Positions 7,525 to 15,256 of a stretch of DNA of 64,000 nt are shown piece after piece (position 1 is the stretch's first letter; each line of letters starts with the position of its first letter). A program made the translations under genes and the position numbers. The notes under the pieces were generated by a model that was not told the DNA's origin, ran no database searches, and was given only the letters and a program-made list of their open reading frames with translations. Source of the stretch: Streptomyces albireticuli (GTDB lineage Bacteria > Actinomycetota > Actinomycetes > Streptomycetales > Streptomycetaceae); assembly GCF_002192455.1 (NCBI RefSeq), contig NZ_CP021744.1:7898501-7962500 (forward strand), in the 5' to 3' direction.

Positions 7525-8679
7525 GTGAACGCCACTTCCGCTCGCATCGCCGTCGTCGGGGCCGGCCCCGGCGGGCTCATCTGCGCCCGCATCCTCCAGC
7601 TGCACGGCTGGTCCGTCACCGTCTTCGAGCGCGAGGCGTCCCCCGCGGCGCGTACGCAGGGCGGCACGCTCGACATCCACTCCACCACCGGCCAGCAGGC
7701 GCTGCGCGAGGCCGGATTGCTCGACCGGTTCCACGCACTGGCGCGCCCGGAGGGGGAGGTGTGGCGACGGCTCGACCCCTTCACCGCCGAGGTCCTGGAG
7801 GTCGACCGGCCCGCCGACGGCCACGCCACCCGGCCGGAGATCGACCGCGGGCAACTGCGCGGGCTGCTGCTCGACTCCCTCGCGACCGGGACCGTGCGCT
7901 GGGGACGTCCGGTCAGCCGCGTCGTCCCCCGCGGCGACGGCACGCACCGGCTGCTGTTCGAGGACGGCACGGGGGAGGACTTCGACCTGGTCGTCGGCGC
8001 CGACGGCGCCTGGTCGCGCGTCCGTCCGGCGCTGTCCGACGCCGTGCCGCGCTATACGGGCGTCACCTTCGTCGGGACCGGATTCCACGACTCCGACAGC
8101 CGTCATCCGGCGTTCGCCCGGCTGGTCGGCGAAGGCACCATGTCCGCCCGGTCCGGCGGCAAGGGGCTGACGTCCCAGCGCAACAGCGGCGGTCACCTCG
8201 ACGCTGTCGCCATGTTCCGTGCCCCGGAGGACTGGTACGTCACCGCCGGGCTCGACTTCGCCGACACCGCCGCCGTACGCGCCCACCTGCTGGAGATGTA
8301 CGACGGCTGGCACGACAGCCTGCTGTACCTGCTGCGGGCCGGCGACAGCGGTTTCGTCAACCGGCCCCTGTACGCCCTGCCCGTACCCCCTGTCTGGGAC
8401 CATGTGCCCGGCCTGACGCTGGTGGGCGACGCCGCCCACCTGATGCCGCCGCTCGGCGTCGGCGCCAACCTGGCCCTCCTCGACGGCGCCGAACTCGCCC
8501 TGGCCCTCGTCGCCCACCCGGAGACCGACGCCGCGGTACGGGCCTACGAGGAGATCATGCTGCCGCGCGCGGCGGAGCTGGCCGCAGGCACCGCGCAGGG
8601 GCTCGGCCACTTGCTGCCGCCGGAAGGGGAGGCCGAGTCCTTCCCGGGGGCTTGGTCTCCCGGGAGGCCGCAGGCCTGA
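7525..8679 (+). CDS. FAD-dependent monooxygenase, TetX-like
   Basis: A 384-residue class A flavoprotein monooxygenase: N-terminal GxGxxG fold (VVGAGPGGLICARILQLHGW, about residues 9-28) ending at the Glu of FERE, the middle motif VVGADGAWSRVRP (DG motif) and the GD motif LVGDAAHLMPPLGVGANLAL. The composition of these motifs is like TetX and related small-molecule hydroxylases. The GTG at 7525 is chosen as start because AAGGGG lies at good spacing and the Rossmann fold begins about eight residues later. It is divergent from a TetR regulator that probably controls it; the pair resembles an inducible detoxification unit. The substrate is unknown. Confidence 0.88.
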   Translation: MNATSARIAVVGAGPGGLICARILQLHGWSVTVFEREASPAARTQGGTLDIHSTTGQQALREAGLLDRFHALARPEGEVWRRLDPFTAEVLEVDRPADGHATRPEIDRGQLRGLLLDSLATGTVRWGRPVSRVVPRGDGTHRLLFEDGTGEDFDLVVGADGAWSRVRPALSDAVPRYTGVTFVGTGFHDSDSRHPAFARLVGEGTMSARSGGKGLTSQRNSGGHLDAVAMFRAPEDWYVTAGLDFADTAAVRAHLLEMYDGWHDSLLYLLRAGDSGFVNRPLYALPVPPVWDHVPGLTLVGDAAHLMPPLGVGANLALLDGAELALALVAHPETDAAVRAYEEIMLPRAAELAAGTAQGLGHLLPPEGEAESFPGAWSPGRPQA

Positions 8680-8773
8680 CGGGTATGGCGCGATCTTCAC
8701 TGGCACCGGTGATCAATGGTGGCTTAGCGTGCGGGGGCGGTTACGGCAAGCACTCCACATGTGAAGGAGCGTC

Positions 8774-9295
8774 ATGTCCGGGAAGATCACTTACAGCCTC
8801 AACATCGCCACTGCCAACATCACGGACGCGGGTACCGACGCGGCGGTGAAGATCCAGCTCATAGGCGAGAAGGGCAAGAGCCCGGAGATCGAGCTGGACA
8901 AGCCGGGAAACGACTTCGAGCAAGGTGATTTCGACATCTATCAGATCACCATCGACGACATCGGCGACCTGAAGAAGGTCCGCCTGTTCCACAACAACGG
9001 CGGAATGCAGCCCGGCTGGTGCCTGGGCGCCCTCTCGATCAGCTGGAGCCACGAGGAGAGCGTGGGCGTGGCCCCGAAGATAACGTCGCAGACGTGGTGG
9101 CCCGAGCTCGGCTCGGTGACCGGGAAGGTGTCGGTGAAGGTGGACGGCAGCCTCTTCGGCCTTCCCACCGAGGTGACCGTCAACGGGGTATGGCTGGCCA
9201 AGGATTCGGGCGGTATCGACAAGACCTTCGACCTGAAGACCGGCGGACGCAAGGAAGTCATCATCCCGCCTGTCGTCTTCGGGCCGATGGGATGA
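8774..9295 (+). CDS. PLAT/LH2 domain protein
   Basis: A 173-residue all-beta protein. Residues about 4-95 match the PLAT/LH2 beta-sandwich pattern: TDAAVKIQLIGEKGKS, then F-x-x-GDFDIYQI and LKKVRLFHNNGGMQPGWCLGAL. The remaining 75 residues are also beta-rich with several Trp and may form a second small sandwich. PLAT domains bind lipids or proteins at membranes, often with Ca2+. No signal peptide is visible, so it appears cytoplasmic unless exported by another route. A GAAGGAG site lies just upstream of the ATG. It is a single-gene unit after the monooxygenase; similar stand-alone PLAT proteins occur in Streptomyces. Confidence 0.8.
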   Translation: MSGKITYSLNIATANITDAGTDAAVKIQLIGEKGKSPEIELDKPGNDFEQGDFDIYQITIDDIGDLKKVRLFHNNGGMQPGWCLGALSISWSHEESVGVAPKITSQTWWPELGSVTGKVSVKVDGSLFGLPTEVTVNGVWLAKDSGGIDKTFDLKTGGRKEVIIPPVVFGPMG

Positions 9296-9381
9296 CCTGA
9301 CCGAAGCGGCCGGGACCTGCGCCGGCGGGCCCGGCCGCGCCCGGCGCGGCAACGACCGGCAGCGTGAGCCCTGTCCGCCCG

Positions 9382-9891
9382 TCAGAGCTCAAGATCCGCT
9401 GACGATCGGGTGCCGAGCAGTTCGCGGGCTGCCTGGAGGACTCCGTCGCTGAGCTCGGCGAGGGGCGGGTCCCAGTTCTCGTTCCAGTCGGCCGCGTGCC
9501 TGGCCAGGCGGACGATCGGTTCCAGCGCTTCCGGGTGGTCGAGCTCGGTGGCCGCATCGGCCCGGATCCGGTCGGCGCCGGTCAAGGGGTCGAGCGAGCC
9601 GTCAGCGATCCGCGAGGCCAGCCAGTAGGCGAGAGCCCACCGGGCGGCCGCCGGGTCGGCGGGGGCCCGGAAGCCGAGTCCCAGTTCCTCCAGGACCGTG
9701 TCGAACAGCTCTCGCGCCTCCGACTCCTCTTTGCGGCCGAGGCCTGCCAGGAGCGGGAGCGAGGGCGACTCGACGCCGGCCAGGAGGGCGTCGAGGCCCG
9801 CCTGGACGAGCCGGTCGGATCCGACCGTGCACCCGAACCCGCGCTCGCGAGCGAGCACGCGCAGCTGTCGAACCGCGTGGGCGTGGGTCAT
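9382..9891 (-). CDS. Hypothetical protein
   Basis: A 169-residue, acidic, mostly helical protein with an N-terminal basic helix (MTHAHAVRQLRVLARERGF) and no transmembrane segment or signal peptide. The start at 9891 has a GGAAG site at good spacing, whereas an in-frame ATG further upstream does not. I do not recognise a family. Bacillus-type suppressor-of-fused or SMI1/KNR4 folds were considered but no diagnostic motif is visible. It is divergent from the VOC gene at 10063. Confidence 0.6.
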   Translation of the reverse strand: MTHAHAVRQLRVLARERGFGCTVGSDRLVQAGLDALLAGVESPSLPLLAGLGRKEESEARELFDTVLEELGLGFRAPADPAAARWALAYWLASRIADGSLDPLTGADRIRADAATELDHPEALEPIVRLARHAADWNENWDPPLAELSDGVLQAARELLGTRSSADLEL

Positions 9892-10062
9892 GTCCGTCGC
9901 TTCCGTCGCTTGTTTCGCATGGTGCGGGAAGGACATCGTGCCATTGGCGCGAGCGGCTGAAGGACCGGGTCTCGCGCGGCCCAGGCGTTGTGGGACGGAG
10001 GTTTCGGTGCTTGGATTGCCTGCGCCGTCGCCGCGGCCGAGCCAACGGAGGGGAACCCGAAC

Positions 10063-10467
10063 ATGATGGGCGCCAAGCAGGTCAAGGTGGGATTACGGGT
10101 CCGGGATCTGCAAGCGTCCGGCGATCTCTATCGCCGGCTGGGATTCCGTGAGATCCCCAACGACGAGCAGCCGAATCTGCGCTACCTGACCTTCGGCCAC
10201 ACCTGGCTCATCCTGTCGGACATGCATGCCCATGAGTACAACCGGCCGGAGGAGGAACAGATGGTCAAGGCCGGGCCGCTGGGGCTCGGCTTCGCGCTGG
10301 CCCTGCCGACGTCGGATCTGGACGCCGTGTACGACCTGTGGCGGCGCGAGGGGCTCCCCGTGGTGAGTGAACCGGAAGTCACGGCCTGGGCCCGGATCTT
10401 CGTGGGACAGGACCTGGACGGCTACGAGTTGGTGTTCGAGCAGTTCCACGACGAGTACCGGCCCTAG
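10063..10467 (+). CDS. VOC (glyoxalase/bleomycin resistance) superfamily protein with a TTA codon
   Basis: A 134-residue single-module VOC protein with the paired beta-alpha-beta-beta-beta pattern: VKVGLRVRDLQASGDLYRRL at the N-terminus and FVGQDLDGYELVFEQ with the terminal metal-ligand Glu at the C-terminus. Members bind or modify small molecules by metal catalysis or sequestration. The ATG at 10063 is favoured by a GGAGGGG site. Codon 11 is TTA (10093-10095), so translation should depend on the bldA leucyl-tRNA and therefore be favoured late in growth. It does not carry a clear first His ligand, so binding rather than catalysis is possible. Confidence 0.8.
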   Translation: MMGAKQVKVGLRVRDLQASGDLYRRLGFREIPNDEQPNLRYLTFGHTWLILSDMHAHEYNRPEEEQMVKAGPLGLGFALALPTSDLDAVYDLWRREGLPVVSEPEVTAWARIFVGQDLDGYELVFEQFHDEYRP

Positions 10468-10603
10468 CCTCTTGTGCCGCTGTGAGCGGTAGGAAACTTG
10501 AGGCACGCGGGACACGGCCGGGACGTGGCTTCCTCCGCCCGGTCGGCCACCGGCACCCGCGCGCGAGGCTCCTGCGGCTGCCGCCTGTGACATCCTCGGT
10601 GAC

Positions 10604-13189
10604 GTGACGAGCGAACCTGTCAAGGACAAGGAGTCCGGCGTCGCAGCCGACGTCGTCGCGCTGGCCAAGGTCGTGGCCGCGTTACGCGCCGAAAACGAGC
10701 GCCTTCGCCACCAGGCGTCCACCGCGGCCGTGCTGGAGCGCGCCAAAGGTCTTCTGATGGCACGGTCGGGGTGCTCGGCCACGGAAGCGCACGAGGAACT
10801 GGCGCGGCGGGCGCGAGCCGACGGCCGCACGCTGACCGAGGAGTGCTGGATCGCCCTCGGTGACATCCCGCAGGCGGCCCAGCCGCTCTTCCTCCCCGCC
10901 CAGGGCGTCACGGACGTTCCCCGTGTCCCGGACCAGTGCTCCCCGGAGCCGTCCCGGCCGGCGACACGCCGCGGCCCGGCCCCCGCCGCCGGGCGGGCCG
11001 GGCAAGTGCGGGAATCCGGCACGACCTCGCGCACGCCCTCCCGCACCGCACTCCTCGGCGACCTCAGCGGGGCGCTCACCGGTGCCACCTGCCCGCAGGA
11101 TGTCGCGGAACGGCTGCTGGACCACCTGGCCGGGCCCCCGGTCCGGGCCGACGCCGTCCTCCTCTTCTCCCGCACCCCGCACGACGCCCTGGAGCTCGCC
11201 GGGCACGCCGGCGCCGGGGCCGCGGTCGCCGCCCAGTGGCGGTCCGTGCCGCCCGTCGGCGGCATCGCCGCCCTGGACGCCGTCCGCCGCGGCGAAGCCG
11301 TATGGCTGGAGGACCCGGTACAGGACGCACAGCGCTACCACCTGATCGGGCAGCCGCCGCAGAAGTGGCGCACCCGCGCCTGGCTCCCGGTCACCACCGG
11401 CGGCAGGGTCACCGCGGCCCTCGGCGTCCTGCGCACCGTGGACGCCCCCTTCGACGAGGACGTGCGCGAGCTGCTCCGGTCCGTAGCCCGGCTGTGCGCC
11501 GGGAGCCTCCGCACAGGGGGTGCGCGCCCGGGGGCACTCCGGCTGAACGGACGACCCGGGCCGTCCACCAGGTCCGGGAGGTCCGGGACCCCGGAGCCGT
11601 CCGGATGGTGCGCGTCGGCCGCGCGTCCCGCGCGGCCCGGCTGCCCGGAAGGGCCCGAAGACAGCACGGCCGCACTCGTCCAGGCCGTCCTCGACGTCCT
11701 CCCCGGCCCCGCCGTCCTCCTCACCCCCTTGCGGTCACCGGCGGGTGACGTCGAGGACTTCCGCATCGACGCCGCCGCGCCGCGATCCTTCGACGTCGCC
11801 GGCCGGCGCGGCCGCCAACTGGTCGGACTGCGGGTCCTGGAGTGCTACCCCACCGTGGCAGGCGCCGACGCCTGGCAGGGCTACCTGCGGACACTCACCA
11901 CGGGGACACCGTACGAAGGCGAGCCCTTCACCTACGAGGAGGTCGTCGCCGGCCTGCCGCAGCGCTCCACCTACTCCGTCCGAGCGGCGAAACTCGGTGA
12001 CGCCCTCGTGGTCACCTGGACGGGTCACGGCGACATCGCCCGGCAACAGGCCCTGCTGGCCGACCTCCAGCGGCTCGGCAACCTCGGCTGGACGGACTGG
12101 AACCTCGTCACGGGCGCCATCACCTGGTCACCCCAGGTCCACGCCGTCCTCGACCGCGACCCGGAATCGGGCCCGCTGCCCCTCGACGCCTTCCCCGGGG
12201 ACGTCCTGCCCGAGGACGCCCCGGACTTCACCCGCGCGCGCCGGCAGCTCCTGAGCACGGGCGCCCGCGTCGACCACCTGGTCCGCATCACGACGCGGGG
12301 CGGTGTCCGGCACCTGCGGGTCGTCGCCGAGGCGGTGCCCGACGCCCACGGCACGCCCGTCGAAGTGCACGGCTTCGTCCAGGACGTCACAGCGCAGCGC
12401 ACCGCCGAACTGGCCCTGACGGAGAGCCGGCAGGCCGTCCTGGCCCAGCGCGACGTCCTGCGGGCGGAACGGACGGTCGCCGCCCGCCTGCAACACGCCC
12501 TCCTGCCGCTGCCCGAGCAGTCGCTGAACCTGGGCGACCTGCGTGTCGGCGTCGCCTACCTCCCCTCCCACGACGACCTCAACGTGGGCGGCGACTGGTA
12601 CAGCGCCCTCGAAATGCCCGGCGGCGGCATGCTCTTCGCGGTCGGCGACGTCGCCGGACACGGCATCGACGCGGTGGCGACGATGGCCCAGCTGCGCTTC
12701 ACCGCCAAGGGCATGATCGTCACCGGCTCGTCGCTCACCGGCGCGCTGCACCGGCTCAACACCCTGCTCCTGCACACCCGCGACCACCATGCCACCGCCA
12801 CCCTCGTGCTCGGCCGCTACGACCCCGCCGACCGCTGCCTGACCTGGGTCCACGCGGGCCATCCGCCGCCCCTGCTCGTACGCCACGGGAAGGCGGAGTT
12901 CCTCTCCCCGCCCGAGGGCATACTGCTCGGCGCCACGCTGCAACCCTCCTTCGGCGAGGCCGTGTGCCGGATCGAACCCGGCGACCACCTGCTGCTGTAC
13001 ACCGACGGCCTGGTCGAACGCCCCGGAGAACACCTGGACGAGGGACTCGGCCGCCTCGCCCGCGCCGCCGGGACCGAACTGTCCGCGGACGGCCCCGGCC
13101 CGCTCGACACCCTGCTGTCCCGTCTCCTCCCGGACGAACAGCGCGACGACGTGTGCCTCCTGGACATCCACCTGCCCGCGTCCGCCTGA
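10604..13189 (+). CDS. ANTAR-GAF-PAS-PP2C (SpoIIE-type) phosphatase with a TTA codon
   Basis: An 861-residue regulatory protein. Residues about 40-86 resemble an ANTAR RNA-binding helix bundle (LERAKGLLMARSGCSATEAH...). A GAF-like domain spans about 149-302, one PAS-like region about 353-480, a second PAS about 489-600, and a SpoIIE-type PP2C phosphatase about 624-858 with the metal-binding Asp residues in VGGDWYSAL and AVGDVAGHG and the C-terminal LLLYTDGLVE and DDVCLLDI motifs. Such proteins dephosphorylate anti-sigma-factor antagonists in stress and development circuits. Codon 27 is TTA (10682-10684), making expression bldA-dependent. The GTG start at 10604 has only a weak ribosome site. 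Confidence 0.87.
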   Translation: MTSEPVKDKESGVAADVVALAKVVAALRAENERLRHQASTAAVLERAKGLLMARSGCSATEAHEELARRARADGRTLTEECWIALGDIPQAAQPLFLPAQGVTDVPRVPDQCSPEPSRPATRRGPAPAAGRAGQVRESGTTSRTPSRTALLGDLSGALTGATCPQDVAERLLDHLAGPPVRADAVLLFSRTPHDALELAGHAGAGAAVAAQWRSVPPVGGIAALDAVRRGEAVWLEDPVQDAQRYHLIGQPPQKWRTRAWLPVTTGGRVTAALGVLRTVDAPFDEDVRELLRSVARLCAGSLRTGGARPGALRLNGRPGPSTRSGRSGTPEPSGWCASAARPARPGCPEGPEDSTAALVQAVLDVLPGPAVLLTPLRSPAGDVEDFRIDAAAPRSFDVAGRRGRQLVGLRVLECYPTVAGADAWQGYLRTLTTGTPYEGEPFTYEEVVAGLPQRSTYSVRAAKLGDALVVTWTGHGDIARQQALLADLQRLGNLGWTDWNLVTGAITWSPQVHAVLDRDPESGPLPLDAFPGDVLPEDAPDFTRARRQLLSTGARVDHLVRITTRGGVRHLRVVAEAVPDAHGTPVEVHGFVQDVTAQRTAELALTESRQAVLAQRDVLRAERTVAARLQHALLPLPEQSLNLGDLRVGVAYLPSHDDLNVGGDWYSALEMPGGGMLFAVGDVAGHGIDAVATMAQLRFTAKGMIVTGSSLTGALHRLNTLLLHTRDHHATATLVLGRYDPADRCLTWVHAGHPPPLLVRHGKAEFLSPPEGILLGATLQPSFGEAVCRIEPGDHLLLYTDGLVERPGEHLDEGLGRLARAAGTELSADGPGPLDTLLSRLLPDEQRDDVCLLDIHLPASA

Positions 13190-13228
13190 CAAGCGGCCTT
13201 CGCGAAGCTGCGGCACCGCCGAGTGGGC

Positions 13229-13264
13229 GGGCCCGCCGGTTCCACGAGCGGGCCCGGCGGGTCC
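13229..13264. terminator. Hairpin between convergent genes
   Basis: A GC-rich stem of about 11 bp including one G-T pair (arms 13229-13239 and 13254-13264, loop 14 bases) lies between the end of the phosphatase gene and the end of the convergent secreted-protein gene. It is a plausible shared terminator. Confidence 0.45.
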
Positions 13265-13310
13265 GACCGCGAGGTGCCGGGCCGCTCACGCGTGACCCGG
13301 GCACGGCGCC

Positions 13311-13862
13311 CTATCGCGCCTTGACCGCCTTGAACTCCATGACGTCGAGGTCACCCGCGCCGTACTGGTCCTTCCAGTACAGCGCCTTGTCGTTCGGGAA
13401 GGCGGGGGATGCCGCGAAGAAGAGGTACGAGCCGTCCCAGCGTGTCTTGACACGGAACGAGTCCCCGGTGGAGACCAGCATCCAGGGATTCTGCCGGCAG
13501 CTGTCCATCAGGACGATCCGGCGCTCGTAGGAGTGACACAGCATGGGCGTACCGCCCCGCCGCTGCATTCTGATCTGATACCCCTCACCCCATGTGGAGT
13601 TGTCGTCCTTCTCGAAGACGACGGGTATCCCGCGGTCTCCCGCGCTGTTCGTGTAGCGGACCGAGTCGCCTTCCGCGGTGAGCCCGCGGTCGAGCTTCGT
13701 GGCCACCAGGTAGTAGGGGACGCCGGGCTCCACGGGACCGGACCCCGCGCCGGCGGCGGCCTGCGCCGGCGCGGGCGCGAGGGACACCGCCAGCAGGGCG
13801 AGGGAACCGGCCAGGACGGCCGACAGGCGGACTCGCGGGAGACTTCCTGAAGCCTGCTTCAC
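13311..13862 (-). CDS. Secreted hypothetical protein, possibly beta-trefoil
   Basis: A 183-residue protein with a Sec signal peptide: basic start, hydrophobic core SAVLAGSLALLAVSLAPAP and a probable cleavage after AQA (about residue 33). The mature part is beta-rich with many aromatic residues. Its opening GPVEPGVPYYLVATKLDRGL recalls the first strand of Kunitz/STI-type beta-trefoil proteins, and Cys residues around YERRIVLMDSC could form a disulfide. The GTG at 13862 is preceded by GAAGGAGAG seven bases upstream, a strong start. It has its own upstream region after the terminator of the 13-kb operon. Function is unknown; a secreted inhibitor or binding protein is a guess. Confidence 0.75.
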   Translation of the reverse strand: MKQASGSLPRVRLSAVLAGSLALLAVSLAPAPAQAAAGAGSGPVEPGVPYYLVATKLDRGLTAEGDSVRYTNSAGDRGIPVVFEKDDNSTWGEGYQIRMQRRGGTPMLCHSYERRIVLMDSCRQNPWMLVSTGDSFRVKTRWDGSYLFFAASPAFPNDKALYWKDQYGAGDLDVMEFKAVKAR

Positions 13863-14058
13863 CGGATTGCTCTCCTTCGGAACAGAACGTGTGGCCTTGA
13901 GCGGAGTCCGTGCGTTCGGCCGACCGCCGCCACCGGTACGCCGCTCATGATCTACAACAACCGGCGTGTGACGAAAGGGCTTTGTCGACTTGCGACGGCT
14001 GACCCCGATCTGTGCCGCTCCGGGCCGCGGTGCACGGCTGCCACGCGTTCCGCCGGGA

Positions 14059-14093
14059 GCGGTGTGCCGCCGGGGCGTCCGGCGGCACACCGC
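14059..14093 (-). terminator. Strong terminator of the DUF6603/hemopexin operon
   Basis: Arms 14059-14073 and 14079-14093 form a perfect 15-bp GC-rich stem with a five-base loop, starting two bases after the stop codon of the last gene of the minus-strand operon. Confidence 0.8.
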
Positions 14094-14095
14094 CG

Positions 14096-15217
14096 TCAGG
14101 AGCCCACGGGCTTGAGCTCGCCGGTACCGAAGGGCTGCCAGGAAAGAAGGTGCCGGCTCGGAGCGGTGCCCGACCGGCCGATCGTCACCCGGGCTCCCCT
14201 GGGGACGACGGCCGTCAGCCGGGAGCCCGGGAACCGCGGATCCTCGGGGTCCGGCGGTGCCTGCCGTGCCTGGACGCTGGTGAGCCGGTCCGTGCCGTCG
14301 GCCGAGACCGTGACCGTGAGGGTGGGGGCGTCGTCGCCCGGTGCGTCCTCCTCGCTGACGAGCTGCCCGGTGAGGAAGCCGTCCGTCTCCGCCGTGTACG
14401 TGAGCTCGTCCGCCTCTCCCAGGCCGAACTCCGTGGGCAGGTGGGTGAGTGTGGTCTTCCCGTGGACGGTGAGGTCGCCGATGGTGAGGTCGGGCCGGGC
14501 GACCGTGACCGTGGTCGTCAGCGCGTACTCGGCGACGCCGCCGTCCTCCCGCACCTCCACCGCGAGCACGAAGGTGCTGTCGCGGTGCAGGTCCGGCGTG
14601 GGCCAGTTACGGACGTCGGTGACGTCTTCGGTCTTCCCGGCGTGCACCATCGTGTACGTGGCCCCGGGCCGGCTGTCGCCCCGCCAGGTCAGAGCGGTCG
14701 GCGAACCGCCCTGCACGAGGATGTGCCTGGGACGGAAGTCACCCACGCCGAACCCGACGGGGACCTTCGCCAGCGGCCATTCCTCCTGCCGCGGCTCACC
14801 ACCCTCGTGGACGGCCTCGTCGATGGTCAGTTCGCTGGTCCCGACCGCCGAGTTGACCTCGATACCGGCGATCGTCAGCTCCACCTGGTCCCCGGGGGGA
14901 AAACGCCGGCTCAGGGGCCTCGGCGTGAGGACGAACTCCCCGGTCTCGGCATCACGCTGGAACCGCCAGTGCTGGCCGTTGTCGAGGTACGGCACACCGC
15001 TGTCCGGTTTCGTGGTCAGGTCGCCGGGTCCGCTTCCCACCGGGAAGGAGATACGGACCTTGTCGACGTGCACCGCGGTCCGCTGGTGATTCGTGAGGGT
15101 GATCCGCAGTGCGACGGTCGCCGGTGTCGGTCCCTGGGAGATCTGGGCCGGTGCCGGGTCGGTCTCCACAACGCAGGTCAGCACAAGGGCGCTGTCTTGA
15201 GGGCGTCGTACTTCCAT
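14096..15217 (-). CDS. Beta-rich protein, paralogue of the 372-residue gene in the same operon
   Basis: A 373-residue protein without signal peptide or membrane segment, the last gene of the operon. Its plan is the same as that of the protein at 16884-18002: an N-terminal beta-sandwich-like half (an ITLTNHQRTAVHVDKVRISFPVG strand pattern, then the PPGDQVELTI segment), a LxDFRPxxIxVxxGxPTxLTWRG linker, a Y-A-L-T-T-T-V-T-V-A-R-P-DL region and a C-terminal half ending VPRGARVTIGRSGTAPSRHLLSWQPFGTGEL. The two products are therefore paralogues flanking the hemopexin/propeller gene. I do not recognise a named family. The domain plan, repeated Ig-like sandwiches with CARDB-like features, suggests a binding or structural component. 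Confidence 0.75.
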   Translation of the reverse strand: MEVRRPQDSALVLTCVVETDPAPAQISQGPTPATVALRITLTNHQRTAVHVDKVRISFPVGSGPGDLTTKPDSGVPYLDNGQHWRFQRDAETGEFVLTPRPLSRRFPPGDQVELTIAGIEVNSAVGTSELTIDEAVHEGGEPRQEEWPLAKVPVGFGVGDFRPRHILVQGGSPTALTWRGDSRPGATYTMVHAGKTEDVTDVRNWPTPDLHRDSTFVLAVEVREDGGVAEYALTTTVTVARPDLTIGDLTVHGKTTLTHLPTEFGLGEADELTYTAETDGFLTGQLVSEEDAPGDDAPTLTVTVSADGTDRLTSVQARQAPPDPEDPRFPGSRLTAVVPRGARVTIGRSGTAPSRHLLSWQPFGTGELKPVGS

Positions 15218-15256
15218 GGCCTGGTTCGCTCCGTCTCTCCGGTCTCCGCCGCTCCG

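Noticed and set aside
9988..10062. An upstream start for the VOC gene at 9988
   Set aside because: The extra residues have no homology and the ATG at 10063 has a strong GGAGGGG site.
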